Origin: Planctomycetota bacterium
GTDB taxonomy: Bacteria > Planctomycetota > UBA1135 > GCA-002686595
Direction: 5' to 3'
NCBI GenBank assembly: GCA_016709875.1
Contig: JADJLZ010000001.1
Span: 496,001-560,000 of the forward strand
Length of the DNA: 64,000 nucleotides
In this document: positions 42,445 to 50,654 of the stretch, piece after piece
Numbering within the stretch: position 1 is the first letter of the stretch
Layout: each line of letters starts with the position of its first letter
Made by a program: the position numbers and the translations under genes
The notes under the pieces: model-generated
Databases searched by the model: none
What the model saw: only the letters and a program-made list of their open reading frames with translations
What the model was told of the DNA's origin: nothing

Positions 42445-43854
42445 ATGCAAACCGAATCCCAGGACCCGACCGATCTCTTGTGCGAGGCCTTGCGTTCCAA
42501 GGAAGGCGGCTTCGTCGAGCTGCGCTACCACAAGAAGCGTTCGCGTGCCGTCGTGGTCGAGAAGGGTCGCGTCGACACGGCCCAGTCCACGGAGCACACC
42601 GGCGTCGGCGTGCGCGTGCACGAGGCCGGCACCTGGGGCTTCGCCAGCACCGACGAGGCCGAGGTCGGCTCGATCCGGCGCGCGATCGACCAGGCGCGCG
42701 AGGCGGCACGCGCGGGTGCCAGTGCACGCAAGCAGCGCTCGGTCTCCCCCGCCGCGACGACGCTGGCGCGCGGACGCTTCGAGTCCTCCGGCGTCGCCGA
42801 AGCCGCCGCGCGCAGCACGGAATCGCTGATCGAGCTGGCCTTGAAGAGCGAAGCGCAGACGCGCGGCTCCTCCGGCTCGATTCGCAGCGCGAGTTCCTCC
42901 TACAGCGAGGTCTTCGAGGAGAAGGGCATCGTCACCAGCGATGGCGCCAAGGCCTGGACGCGCTTGGTGCGCCCCGAGTTTCGCGTGGTGGCCGTGGCCG
43001 AGAAGGCCGGCGACATGCAGCGCGGGGCCGAGATGGTCGGCGTGACCGGTGGCTGGGAGTGCCTCTTCGCAGCCAAGAGCGCGGCGGAGCTCTCCGATTC
43101 GGCGGCGCGCCAGGCGGTCGACCTGCTCGACGCGGGCTACCCCGAGGGCGGGCGTGTGCGCGTGCTGCTCTCGCCCGCGATCGTGGGCCTGCTGACGCAC
43201 GAGGCCATCGGCCACACGGTCGAGGCGGACTTCGTCGCGGCGGGCTCCTGCGCGGCGGGCAAGCTCGGGACACGCGTCGCGAGCGAACTCGTGACGCTCT
43301 GCGACTCGGGCCTCTCCGAGTTCCACGACGGCGCGGGCGGCACGCTCGCGGTCGACGACGAGGGCGTGCCCACGCGCAACACGACCATCATCCGCCAGGG
43401 CGTGCTCAGCTCCTACCTGCACGACCGCGAGAGCGCGGCGCAGTTCGGCGTCGAGCCGACGGGCAACGCGCGCGCCTGGGAGTACGACAACGAGCCGCTG
43501 ATCCGCATGCGCAACACCTACATCGCTCCGGGTTCGAGCTCGCTCGAGGAGCTGATCGCCGCGATCGACGAGGGCTACCTGCTCGAGGGCGCCTCCAACG
43601 GCCAGGCCGACTCCAACGGCGAGTTCATGTTCGGCACGCGCCTGGCGTGGAAGATCGAGAAGGGCAAGAAGACGAAGCTGCTGCGTGGCGTCAACATCTC
43701 GGGCCAGGCCTTCGAGGTGCTGCAATCGGTCGACGGCGTGGGCTCGGCGTTCCGCTGGGATCTCGGCTCGGGGCACTGCGGCAAGGGCCAGCCGGCCAAG
43801 GTCGATGCGGGCGGGCCGTGGCTCTCCTGCCGCGTGCTGGTGGGAGGCCGCTGA
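42445..43854 (+). CDS. tldD: TldD metalloprotease subunit
   Basis: The 469-residue TldD family protein carries the zinc motif HEAIGHTVEADF and a Cys-containing loop 30 residues on. YDNEPLIRMRNTYIAPG and GEFMFGTRLAWKIEKGK are conserved C-terminal blocks. TldD with TldE forms a protease that, in E. coli, processes microcin and CcdA. Here the pair is housekeeping by conservation. The stop TGA overlaps the ATG of the next gene by one base (TGATG). The gene is divergent from smpB. Confidence 0.93.
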   Translation: MQTESQDPTDLLCEALRSKEGGFVELRYHKKRSRAVVVEKGRVDTAQSTEHTGVGVRVHEAGTWGFASTDEAEVGSIRRAIDQAREAARAGASARKQRSVSPAATTLARGRFESSGVAEAAARSTESLIELALKSEAQTRGSSGSIRSASSSYSEVFEEKGIVTSDGAKAWTRLVRPEFRVVAVAEKAGDMQRGAEMVGVTGGWECLFAAKSAAELSDSAARQAVDLLDAGYPEGGRVRVLLSPAIVGLLTHEAIGHTVEADFVAAGSCAAGKLGTRVASELVTLCDSGLSEFHDGAGGTLAVDDEGVPTRNTTIIRQGVLSSYLHDRESAAQFGVEPTGNARAWEYDNEPLIRMRNTYIAPGSSSLEELIAAIDEGYLLEGASNGQADSNGEFMFGTRLAWKIEKGKKTKLLRGVNISGQAFEVLQSVDGVGSAFRWDLGSGHCGKGQPAKVDAGGPWLSCRVLVGGR

Positions 43855-45260
43855 TGGGCACGAGTGCTCCGACCTCGCGCGCCCACGCCCGCTTCGATCC
43901 CGCCGCGGTCGAGCGCGAGCTCGGCGCGCGCTGCGCGCACCTGGTCGCCGCGGCCAAGGTGCGCGGCGCGGACGAGGCCGAGGTCTTCGGTTCGCGCTCG
44001 CGCACGATCGCCGTGCGCTTTGAGAAGGGCGACCTGAAGCTGGCGCAGGTCGACGAAGGCTCGACGCTGGGCCTGCGCATCTTCCACGAGAAACGCCTGG
44101 GCTTCAGCTCGACCAACCAGGCCGACGAGCGCGCGCTGCAGCATTGCGCCGAGGAAGCACTGGCGCTGGCGCGCTTCGCCCCGCCTGACGAGCACAACCG
44201 CCTGCCCGTCGCACGCGCGTTGGCGCTGCAGGCGCCACTCGTCGACCCCGCCCTGGCCGCGCTCTCCGTCGAGGAGGTGGTCGAGTTCGGCCGGCGCGTG
44301 GTCGAGCGCGTCGCGGCGCGCGACGCACGCCTCTCGATCGACGCCGCGAGCGTCGATCTCTCGCGCAGCACGCACTCGATCTGGACCACGACCGGCGTGC
44401 ACGCGGCCGAGTCTGACTGCCTCTTCAGCTGCTCCATCGGCGCGCTCGCGGTTGACGGCCAGGACGTCGGCGGGATGCACTACGAAGGCGATGTCGTGCG
44501 CACGCGCGGCGAGCTCGAGCGCTCGCTCGAGCATGTCGCCGACACCGTCGCCTCGACCGCGCTCGGGAACCTCGCCGCCGCGCGCGGCGAGTCCTACGCG
44601 GGCAGCGTGCTCTTCGCGCCGGACGCCTTCTTCGACGTGTTTCTCGCGCCGCTGGTGAGCGCCGCGAGCGCGATCGCCGTCCAGCGCGGCCGCAGCCCGC
44701 TCGCGGGCAAGCTCGGGAGCGCGGTCGCGAGCGCGCTGCTCGAGATCGTCGACGATCCGACCGACCGCACGCTGGCGGGCTGTGGCAGCTTCGACCGCGA
44801 GGGTCAACCGGCCGCGGTCTTCCCCTTTGTCGTGCGCGGCGAGCTCGCGGGCTACTTCTACAACGGCTACGCGGCCGCGGTGGAAGGCCGCACCTCGACC
44901 GGCCACGCCTCCGGGGGCGCGCGCGGCGTGCCGGGGCTGGGCCCCCACGCGCTCTGCGTGCGCGGCGGCGACGGCGGGACACGCGAACAGATGGTCGCGG
45001 CGTTGGGGCGCGGCCTGTTCGTGCAGCGCTTCTCGGGCACCGTGGACGCGGCCTCGGGCGATTTCTCGGGCGTCGCGAAGGCCTCGCGCTGGGTCGAGGG
45101 CGGCAAGATCGTCCGTCCCGTGCGCGAGATGCTGCTCTCGGGCAACGTCTACAAACTGCTGCACCAGCTGCAGCGCCTCTCGAGCGTCGAGGAACGCCTC
45201 GGGGGCGGGGCGCGCGCGCCCTACGCCCTGGTGGACGGGCTGTCGGTCACGGCGGGCTGA
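43854..45260 (+). CDS. pmbA: TldE/PmbA subunit
   Basis: The 468-residue partner of TldD lacks the HExxxH zinc motif, as PmbA should. FGSRSRTIAVRFEKGDLKLAQ and STLGLRIFHEKRLGFSSTN are typical of the N-terminal domain, FEKG-like residues near 60, and ASGGARGVPGLGPHAL near the C terminus. GGGAGG-like SD: GGGAGG at 43842-43847 lies 6 nt before the start. The overlapping TGATG implies coupling to tldD. It precedes a promoter and tRNA-Leu. Confidence 0.92.
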   Translation: MGTSAPTSRAHARFDPAAVERELGARCAHLVAAAKVRGADEAEVFGSRSRTIAVRFEKGDLKLAQVDEGSTLGLRIFHEKRLGFSSTNQADERALQHCAEEALALARFAPPDEHNRLPVARALALQAPLVDPALAALSVEEVVEFGRRVVERVAARDARLSIDAASVDLSRSTHSIWTTTGVHAAESDCLFSCSIGALAVDGQDVGGMHYEGDVVRTRGELERSLEHVADTVASTALGNLAAARGESYAGSVLFAPDAFFDVFLAPLVSAASAIAVQRGRSPLAGKLGSAVASALLEIVDDPTDRTLAGCGSFDREGQPAAVFPFVVRGELAGYFYNGYAAAVEGRTSTGHASGGARGVPGLGPHALCVRGGDGGTREQMVAALGRGLFVQRFSGTVDAASGDFSGVAKASRWVEGGKIVRPVREMLLSGNVYKLLHQLQRLSSVEERLGGGARAPYALVDGLSVTAG

Positions 45261-45281
45261 TCAGAACGCGCGCGCGGCGGC

Positions 45282-45310
45282 TTGACCGAGGCGCGCGAGC
45301 TTCGTATCGT
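45282..45310 (+). promoter_or_regulatory. Promoter for tRNA-Leu(CAG) and mscS
   Basis: TTGACC (45282-45287), 17-bp spacer, TATCGT (45305-45310). Start would be near 45317, ten bases before the mature tRNA. The same transcript can run into mscS. Confidence 0.7.
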
Positions 45311-45326
45311 CCTGCCCCTTCATCCG

Positions 45327-45412
45327 GCCCGGGTGGCGGAACTGGCAGACGCGCGTGGTTCAGGTCCACGTGCCGCAAGGCATTGGGGGTTCGACTCCCC
45401 CCCCGGGCACCA
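45327..45412 (+). tRNA. tRNA-Leu (CAG anticodon)
   Basis: The 86-nt class II tRNA has acceptor GCCCGGG with CCCGGGC, discriminator A and encoded CCA. The anticodon loop is TTCAGGT between GTGG and CCAC. A variable arm TGCCGCAAGGCA and a T-arm loop GGTTCGACTCC are present. A strong promoter sits 16 bp upstream. Confidence 0.97.
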
Positions 45413-45423
45413 CACACGGTTTC

Positions 45424-46467
45424 ATGGAAAAGGTCTTTTGGGGTAACCCGCTCTCGGACTGGCTGATCGCGCTTAGCGTCGCGCTCGGCACGTTGATCGT
45501 GTTGTCGCTCGCGAAGGCGCTGGTCATCGCGCGCCTTTCGAAGCTCGCCGAGCGCACCGAGACCGACGTCGATGACTTCCTCGTGGACCTCGTGCGTCGC
45601 ACGAAGTCGCTCGCGATGCTCGCGACGGGGATCTGGGGCGGGTCGCGCTTCCTCGAGCTGAAGCCCGAGTCGAAGGAAGCGCTGCTGCACGGTTTGCACA
45701 TCGTGCTCTGGATCCAGGCCGGATTCTGGGGCCTGAGCGTGGTCAACTACCTCGCCGGCCGACTGACCAAGGGCGAAGAGGCCGATCCCGCGCGCGCCAT
45801 GGGCGCGAACATCCTCGGGATGGTCGGGCGCTCGCTGGTCTGGCTGCTCGTGGGGCTGCAGGTGCTGTCCGTCCTGATGGGGCAGCCTCCCACGGCGCTG
45901 CTCACTGGCCTGGGCGTCAGCGGCATCGCGGTGGCACTGGCGCTGCAGAACGTGCTCGGCGACCTCTTTGCCTCGATCGCGATCCTGCTCGACAAGCCCT
46001 TCATCGTCGGCGACTTCATCATCGTCGGCGACTTCCTCGGTACGGTCGAGCGCATCGGGATCAAGACCACGCGCTTGAAGAGCCTGACCGGCGAACAGAT
46101 CGTGATGGGCAACGCCGACCTGGTGAACAGCCGCGTGCGCAACTTCAAGCGCATGAAGGAGCGCCGCGTTCTCTTCACGCTCGGTGTGACCTACCAGACC
46201 AGCGCCGAGAGCCTCGAGCAGATCCCGGGGATCATCCGCACCATCATCGAGGGGCAGCCCAAGACGCGCTTCGAGCGCGCGCACTTCAAGGGCTTCGGCA
46301 GCTTCTCGCTCGACATCGAGACGGTCTACCACGTGCTCGAGCCCGACTACGCGGTGATGATGGATACGCAGCAGAAGATCAACCTTGCGATCTTCGCGAA
46401 GTTCGCCGAACTCGAGGTGGAGTTCGCCTACCCGACACAGACCGTGTTCCACGTGCCGGTGGAGTGA
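45424..46467 (+). CDS. MscS-family mechanosensitive channel
   Basis: The 347-residue protein has four hydrophobic segments. The pore helix is GVSGIAVALALQNVLGDLFAS, rich in Gly and Ala as in MscS TM3. The cytoplasmic beta domain follows with DKPFIVGDFIIVGDFLGTVE and GNADLVNSRVRNFKR. The C-terminal alpha/beta domain is present. It opens on hypoosmotic stress to release solutes. The ATG lies 11 nt after the tRNA's CCA with no visible Shine-Dalgarno. Its TGA is the outer end of a REP arm. Confidence 0.92.
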   Translation: MEKVFWGNPLSDWLIALSVALGTLIVLSLAKALVIARLSKLAERTETDVDDFLVDLVRRTKSLAMLATGIWGGSRFLELKPESKEALLHGLHIVLWIQAGFWGLSVVNYLAGRLTKGEEADPARAMGANILGMVGRSLVWLLVGLQVLSVLMGQPPTALLTGLGVSGIAVALALQNVLGDLFASIAILLDKPFIVGDFIIVGDFLGTVERIGIKTTRLKSLTGEQIVMGNADLVNSRVRNFKRMKERRVLFTLGVTYQTSAESLEQIPGIIRTIIEGQPKTRFERAHFKGFGSFSLDIETVYHVLEPDYAVMMDTQQKINLAIFAKFAELEVEFAYPTQTVFHVPVE

Positions 46468-46567
46468 GTACGGTGCCAGAGCAATCCTTCACGGATTGCC
46501 TGGTGGCGCGCGGGCGGTGCAGAGGGCGAGTGGCAATCCGTGAAGGATTGCTCTGGCACCGTACTCA
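46465..46567. repeat. Inverted pair of 36-bp REP-like repeats (BIME-like)
   Basis: The 36 bp at 46465-46500 are the exact reverse complement of 46532-46567, with a 31-bp GC-rich spacer. Each arm also holds its own palindrome, GCAATCC-ttcac-GGATTGC, so either strand could fold into a long cruciform or two small hairpins. The outermost TGA of each arm is the stop codon of the flanking convergent genes: mscS on the left and a small membrane ORF on the right. Confidence 0.9.
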
Positions 46568-46675
46568 GAAGGAGTTGTCGCGCGGGTAGAACGCGATCCC
46601 GACCGCGACGATCACCAGCAACAGCAGCGCCGCGCCGATCAGCGTCCAGCCGACCCAGCCGAGCGCGAAGACCAC
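46565..46675 (-). CDS. Small single-span membrane protein (36 aa)
   Basis: GTG 46675, 7 nt after the rsmG stop, opens a 36-residue frame that ends in the REP arm's TGA. VVFALGWVGWTLIGAALLLL, then VIVAVGIAFYPRDNSF: one clear membrane helix and a short polar tail. No Shine-Dalgarno is obvious, so translation by coupling to rsmG is the simplest idea. Too short for family assignment. Could be fortuitous. Confidence 0.5.
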   Translation of the reverse strand: MVFALGWVGWTLIGAALLLLVIVAVGIAFYPRDNSF

Positions 46676-46682
46676 GGCGGGC

Positions 46683-47459
46683 CTACTTGCCCTGCGCGCC
46701 GGGCGCGCGGTAGACGAGGATCGCGCGGCTGCCGGTCTCCTCGGGGAGCTTGTACTCGAACACGGTGTCGAGCTTGAAGCCCAGGCGTTCCGCCTCGCGC
46801 TCGCCGGCGCGCACCTCGCGCGACCAGGACGGGCCCTTCCACATCACGAGGTCCTTGAGCGCGTGGCGCACCTTGCGCAGCGTGCGCACGTTCTCGCGCA
46901 CCGAGCTCACGGCGCGCATCAGCACCACGTCGTGGCGCGTGCGCGCGAGGTGGTCCTCGCCGCGCGCCCAGACGGCGCTCACGTGGCCGAGGCCGAACTT
47001 CTCGATCGACTCCTCGATGACCTTGACCTTCTTCTGGGTCGAGTCGAGCAGCGTGAAGCGCGCTTCCTTGTCAGCGAGCGCGATCGGGATGCCCGGAAAG
47101 CCGGCACCGCTCCCCAGGTCGAGCACGCTCTTGCCGAACAGGCCGAGGAAGCGCGTCACCTTCCACGAATCCAGGTAGTGCTTGGCGGCCATCTCGCGCG
47201 CGCCGACGATCGCGGTCAGGTTGACTTCACGATTCTTCTCGAGCACGAAGCGCGCGTGCGCGGCGAAACGTTCGAGCAGGTCGAAGTGCACTTCCTCGCC
47301 GGCGAAGGCCCACTGCATCGCTTCGACCAGCTCATCCTGCGAAGGGATGGGCGTGTCGGGCCTGCCGGCGAGGTCCTGATCCTCCGCCGCGGTCTCCTCG
47401 GTGCCTTCGCCGGGCTCCGACTTCAGGGGATCGTTCTCGTTCTCCAGACCGATGGACAT
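46683..47459 (-). CDS. rsmG: 16S rRNA (guanine527-N7)-methyltransferase
   Basis: The 258-residue SAM enzyme modifies G527 of 16S rRNA. VNLTAIVGAREMAAKHYLDS is the RsmG entry signature; SVLDLGSGAGFPGIPIAL is the SAM motif; LLDSTQKKVKVIEES and RAVSSVREN follow. The N terminus has an acidic 40-residue extension not seen in short RsmG. A second start inside is possible but the ATG 47459 is retained. tRNA-Trp precedes it on the same strand. Confidence 0.93.
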   Translation of the reverse strand: MSIGLENENDPLKSEPGEGTEETAAEDQDLAGRPDTPIPSQDELVEAMQWAFAGEEVHFDLLERFAAHARFVLEKNREVNLTAIVGAREMAAKHYLDSWKVTRFLGLFGKSVLDLGSGAGFPGIPIALADKEARFTLLDSTQKKVKVIEESIEKFGLGHVSAVWARGEDHLARTRHDVVLMRAVSSVRENVRTLRKVRHALKDLVMWKGPSWSREVRAGEREAERLGFKLDTVFEYKLPEETGSRAILVYRAPGAQGK

Positions 47460-47494
47460 CGAACGGACGCGCGGGGACTCGCAGGATCGGGGAT

Positions 47495-47571
47495 TGGCAG
47501 GGCAGGAGGGATTCGAACCCGCAACCTACTGATTTGGAATCAGTCGCTCTAACCGTTGGAGCTACTGCCCT
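47495..47571 (-). tRNA. tRNA-Trp (CCA anticodon)
   Basis: The 77-nt tRNA has acceptor AGGGCAG with CTGCCCT, discriminator G and encoded CCA. The anticodon arm is ACTGA-TTCCAAA-TCAGT, giving anticodon CCA. The T arm is GCGGGTTCGAATCC. rsmG starts 35 bp downstream of it. Confidence 0.96.
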
Positions 47572-47587
47572 TGGAAGGAGGGCGGGA

Positions 47588-47616
47588 AGGGTAGCCGAGG
47601 GCGAGCGCCCGGGCAA
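47588..47616 (-). promoter_or_regulatory. Promoter for tRNA-Trp and rsmG
   Basis: Minus strand TTGCCC (47616-47611), 17-bp spacer, TACCCT (47593-47588). A start near 47581 is 10 nt before the tRNA 5' end. Confidence 0.55.
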
Positions 47617-47673
47617 GCCTTGCACGGATCCCCTGGGCGCGCGCGCGTGGCAGCGCTAGAGTCTTCCGCCTCC

Positions 47674-49101
47674 ATGATGGATCGTCCCGAGAGCGACAAG
47701 CGGGTGCAGCGGCCCGCGAAGACAACCCTGAAGACCGTCCGCGCGGACACGATCGATCCCGCGATGCTCGACCAGGACGCGCTGCGCGTGATCTCGCGCC
47801 TGCGCCGCATGAACCACGAGGCCTACCTCGTCGGCGGCTGCGTGCGCGACCTCTTGATCGGGCGCGCGCCGAAAGACTTCGACCTCGCGACCGACGCGCA
47901 CCCGCGCCAGATCAAGCGCCTGTTCAAGAACGGCCGCATCATTGGCCGGCGTTTCAAGCTGGTGCACATCTACTACGGCCAGCACATCATCGAGACTGCG
48001 ACCTTCCGCCGCGATCCGCTCAGCCGCGAGGCTGCCGACGAGCTCGTCGCCACGCGCACGGGCGAGGTCGAGCCCGCGGCGGAGGCGGAACTGCCCGACG
48101 ACCTCCTGATCACCGAGGACAACGAGTACGGCACGGCCGAGGAGGACGCGCGCCGGCGCGACTTCACGGTGAACGCGCTGTTCCTCGACCCGCTCGAGAA
48201 CCGGATCCTCGACTACGTCGGCGGGCTCGACGACCTGCGCGCGGGCCTCCTGCGCACGATCGGCGATCCGATGGTGCGCCTGGCCGAGGATCCGGTGCGC
48301 ATCCTGCGCGCGGTGAAGTTCGCCACGCGCCTGGGCTTCCGCATCGATGATTCCACCTGGGAAGCGATGTGCGCACTCGCGCCGAGCCTCTCGCGCTCCG
48401 CCCCACCGCGCGTGCTCGAAGAGATCCTGCGCCTCCTGCGCTCGGGCACGGCGCTGGGTGCGATGCGCATGCTGCGCGCGTGCGGCGCGCTCTCGGTGAT
48501 CCTGCCGCAGGTCGACGCCTACCTCGGTTCGAAGGACGACGCCGCCGACCAGGAGCGCGCGGACACGTTCTGGCGCCTGATGGAGGCGCTGGACTCCTAC
48601 GTGCACTCCGGTTTCGTGCCGACGACGCCTGTGTGTCTGGCGCTGCTCGCGCTGCGCGTGATCGAGCGCGAAGCCGATCCGCGCACGCGCACGCTGCGCG
48701 GCGCGCCGCCCGACCTCGCCATCGTCGTCTCGGAAGTGCTCGACCCGCTCGCGATCACCGCGCGTCTCTCGCGCCGCGACACGAGCCGCGCCAAGCGCCT
48801 GATCCTGCATCAGAAGCGTTTCACACAACCGACCAACCGCCGCTTCCGTCCGCTCGTGTTCCTGCGCAGCGAGGAGTTCCCCGAGGCGCTCGACCTGTTC
48901 CGCATCCGCATGGCGGCGCGCGGCCAGGGCTGGGACATCTACGAGGGCTGGCGCGCGCGCTACGAAGCTGCGCTCAAGGCTCCGCCGGAAGAATTTGCCC
49001 AGCAGCAGGCCGAAGCCGAGGGCGAAGGCGGCCCGCGTCGCCGACGCCGCCGACCGCGTCGGCGCGGCCGGCGCTCGCCCGACAGCGCTCCCGGCGTCTG
49101 A
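47674..49101 (+). CDS. pcnB: Poly(A) polymerase I
   Basis: The 475-residue class II nucleotidyltransferase has the head-domain motif VGGCVRDLLIGRAPKDFDLAT with catalytic Asp in DFDLAT. IIGRRFKLVHIYYG is the element that separates bacterial poly(A) polymerases from CCA-adding enzymes. RRDFTVNALFLD and ILRAVKFATRLGF follow. The C terminus has a highly basic tail (RRRRRRPRRRGRRSP), typical of PcnB, for RNA binding. ATG 47674 is chosen over an earlier in-frame start at 47620; a GCTAGAGT block upstream may be the -10. Confidence 0.92.
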   Translation: MMDRPESDKRVQRPAKTTLKTVRADTIDPAMLDQDALRVISRLRRMNHEAYLVGGCVRDLLIGRAPKDFDLATDAHPRQIKRLFKNGRIIGRRFKLVHIYYGQHIIETATFRRDPLSREAADELVATRTGEVEPAAEAELPDDLLITEDNEYGTAEEDARRRDFTVNALFLDPLENRILDYVGGLDDLRAGLLRTIGDPMVRLAEDPVRILRAVKFATRLGFRIDDSTWEAMCALAPSLSRSAPPRVLEEILRLLRSGTALGAMRMLRACGALSVILPQVDAYLGSKDDAADQERADTFWRLMEALDSYVHSGFVPTTPVCLALLALRVIEREADPRTRTLRGAPPDLAIVVSEVLDPLAITARLSRRDTSRAKRLILHQKRFTQPTNRRFRPLVFLRSEEFPEALDLFRIRMAARGQGWDIYEGWRARYEAALKAPPEEFAQQQAEAEGEGGPRRRRRRPRRRGRRSPDSAPGV

Positions 49102-49157
49102 GCGCGCGGAATTCGCGCGTCGCCGCTCGCCGCGCGAACGCGGGGTAGAGTTCCATT

Positions 49158-49417
49158 GGTTCAGGACGGCTGCGCCCCTCTGGGATGCGTCGACTTGCCC
49201 GGCGCCCCGGCGCTGGTCGCAGCGCGAGAAAACACGCGTTCCGGCTGGAGTCGGCGGAGCCAGGACTGCTTGGGTACGACCTCCCGCGCGGGAGGAGCGA
49301 GCCCCTGGGCCAGGCAACGCGACGTCACGCAGGCCGGGAGGGACCCCTCCCCCTCCAGCCAGCGGCCGCAGCCATGACGGGGGTTCGCAGCGAAAGCTGC
49401 GGACCCCTGTCCTTTTT
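49158..49417 (+). ncRNA. Unidentified structured RNA ending in an intrinsic terminator
   Basis: Between pcnB and the next gene, nested helices can be drawn by eye: GGCTGC 49168-49173 with GCAGCC 49368-49373; CCCTC 49176-49180 with GAGGG 49338-49342; TGCGT 49186-49190 with ACGCA 49327-49331; CGCGTT 49235-49240 with AACGCG 49316-49321; a terminal CCTCCCG/CGGGAGG hairpin at 49280-49295. A -10-like TAGAGT lies at 49146-49151. The stack leads straight into a terminator. It could be a leader (riboswitch-like) for the aldolase pair, or an independent RNA. It did not fit 6S, SRP, RNase P or any riboswitch I know. Confidence 0.5.
49376..49417 (+). terminator. Strong intrinsic terminator before the aldolase pair
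   Basis: A 15-bp stem, 49376-49390 with 49397-49411 (two G-U pairs), encloses CGAAAG and is followed by TTTTT at 49413-49417. It lies ahead of the next start codon, which suggests attenuation or the end of the upstream RNA. Confidence 0.85.
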
Positions 49418-49460
49418 GCCCGCGCTTCCGCGCCCGCGCGGGCCGTGGCATCCTCTGCGC

Positions 49461-50618
49461 GTGCTCGCCCTCGCGCTGCTCGTCCTCCAATCTCCCGCCG
49501 CGCCCGCTGCCGCGGCCCCCGATGACCGCGCGGCCGAAGACCGGCGCGCGCTGGCCGCCTTTGCGCACCTCGACGCGTCGGAGCGCAAGGATTTCGTGGA
49601 CTACCTGCGCCTGGAAATCGGACAGGAAGGCCTGTTCCAGGGCGAGCTCGTGCACTTCGTGTTGCGCAGCGATGCGCGCGCGCCGGAGAGCTTCCCAGAG
49701 GCGCACGAGCCGGCGTTCTACGATCCAGCGGTGCACGCGCCCGAGCAGCCGACACCGCGGCATCCGCTGGCCGCGAACGACTCCCGGCTGCGCGAGGTGC
49801 GCGAGCAGTTCGCGGGCCACGGAGCGCGGCGCGCGCTCGACAGCGCGTGGAGCTACGACTACGCGCGCCGCGAGGTCGTGCGCCAGCGCGGCTGGGACGA
49901 TCCCGCGCGCATCGTGCGCAACGCGCTCGCGGGTTACGAGCCCGACTACGACCGCGCCGAGGCACTGGTCGAGGCCGCACTCGACGACGGCTCGCAGCAG
50001 AAGGTCTTCCAGGCCTTCGGCCACGCGTACACCGACCGCCTGGGTGTCGTGTACACCGGGGTGACGCTCTTCGACGCCTGGGCCTCGGGCGCGGAGATCG
50101 AGATGCCCGACGTCGACACGCTCGGCCTTTACCACGACCTGCGCGGTGACTGGTCGCGTTTTCGCGCGCCGGTCTCGAATCAAGGGCCGCTGTACGAAGC
50201 GCTCGGCGAGTACTTCCGCGAAGCGAATCGTTTCCGCGGGCTGCGCCACGCGCTCGCGCTGTCGTACCTGGCCGGCCGGCCCGAGCTGGGCACCTACGCG
50301 GGCATGCTCGAAAACCTGCACCTGGCCTGGGAGAAGGCGCGCTCGACACCGCTCGCCCTGGTGCAGACGCTGCCCTCGACGCGCACGTTGGAGGGTGCGG
50401 GCGCAGCCCCGATCGCGGCGCCCCGCGGGCCGACCTGGCAAGAATACCTCGACGCGCTGGTGGCCGAGGGCCGCGAGCAGCCCGAGGAATGGGCCGCCGC
50501 CGAGCTGCGCCGCGACACGCTCGCCCGCGCCCCCGATCTCGTGCGCACGAAGGTGCTCGAAGGCTTGCATGCCTTCGGCGCGTACCAGAAACTGGAGCGT
50601 CCTCCGGCCCCGAAATAG
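49461..50618 (+). CDS. Exported protein of unknown function upstream of the aldolase gene
   Basis: From GTG 49461 the frame gives 385 residues beginning with a signal-like VLALALLVLQSPAAPAAAAP. The frame is open upstream, with an ATG at 49374, but that start sits just before the terminator hairpin and the extra residues are unlike protein. A TTG at 49416 (LPALPRPRGPWHPLRVLALA) would give a better n-region. The mature part is acidic and helical (ERKDFVDYLRLEIGQEGLFQ; RHALALSYLAGRPELGTYAG) with no motif. Possibly cotranscribed with the aldolase gene 36 bp downstream. Confidence 0.68.
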   Translation: MLALALLVLQSPAAPAAAAPDDRAAEDRRALAAFAHLDASERKDFVDYLRLEIGQEGLFQGELVHFVLRSDARAPESFPEAHEPAFYDPAVHAPEQPTPRHPLAANDSRLREVREQFAGHGARRALDSAWSYDYARREVVRQRGWDDPARIVRNALAGYEPDYDRAEALVEAALDDGSQQKVFQAFGHAYTDRLGVVYTGVTLFDAWASGAEIEMPDVDTLGLYHDLRGDWSRFRAPVSNQGPLYEALGEYFREANRFRGLRHALALSYLAGRPELGTYAGMLENLHLAWEKARSTPLALVQTLPSTRTLEGAGAAPIAAPRGPTWQEYLDALVAEGREQPEEWAAAELRRDTLARAPDLVRTKVLEGLHAFGAYQKLERPPAPK

Positions 50619-50654
50619 ACGTCTCCGCACACGACCCCCGACAGGAATCACGAC

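Noticed and set aside
41868..43853. Extension of pmbA upstream of 43854
   Set aside because: It would read through smpB and tldD; the ATG at 43854 with GGGAGG SD and overlapping TGATG is clear.
49158..49417. 6S, SRP, RNase P RNA or a known riboswitch
   Set aside because: None of their invariant blocks (for example GAGGAAAGTC of RNase P or the SRP GGAAG loop) is present; identity left open.
49374..49460. ATG at 49374 as start of the exported protein upstream of the aldolase
   Set aside because: It sits at the base of a 15-bp terminator hairpin and the added residues are not protein-like; GTG 49461 starts at the hydrophobic leader.
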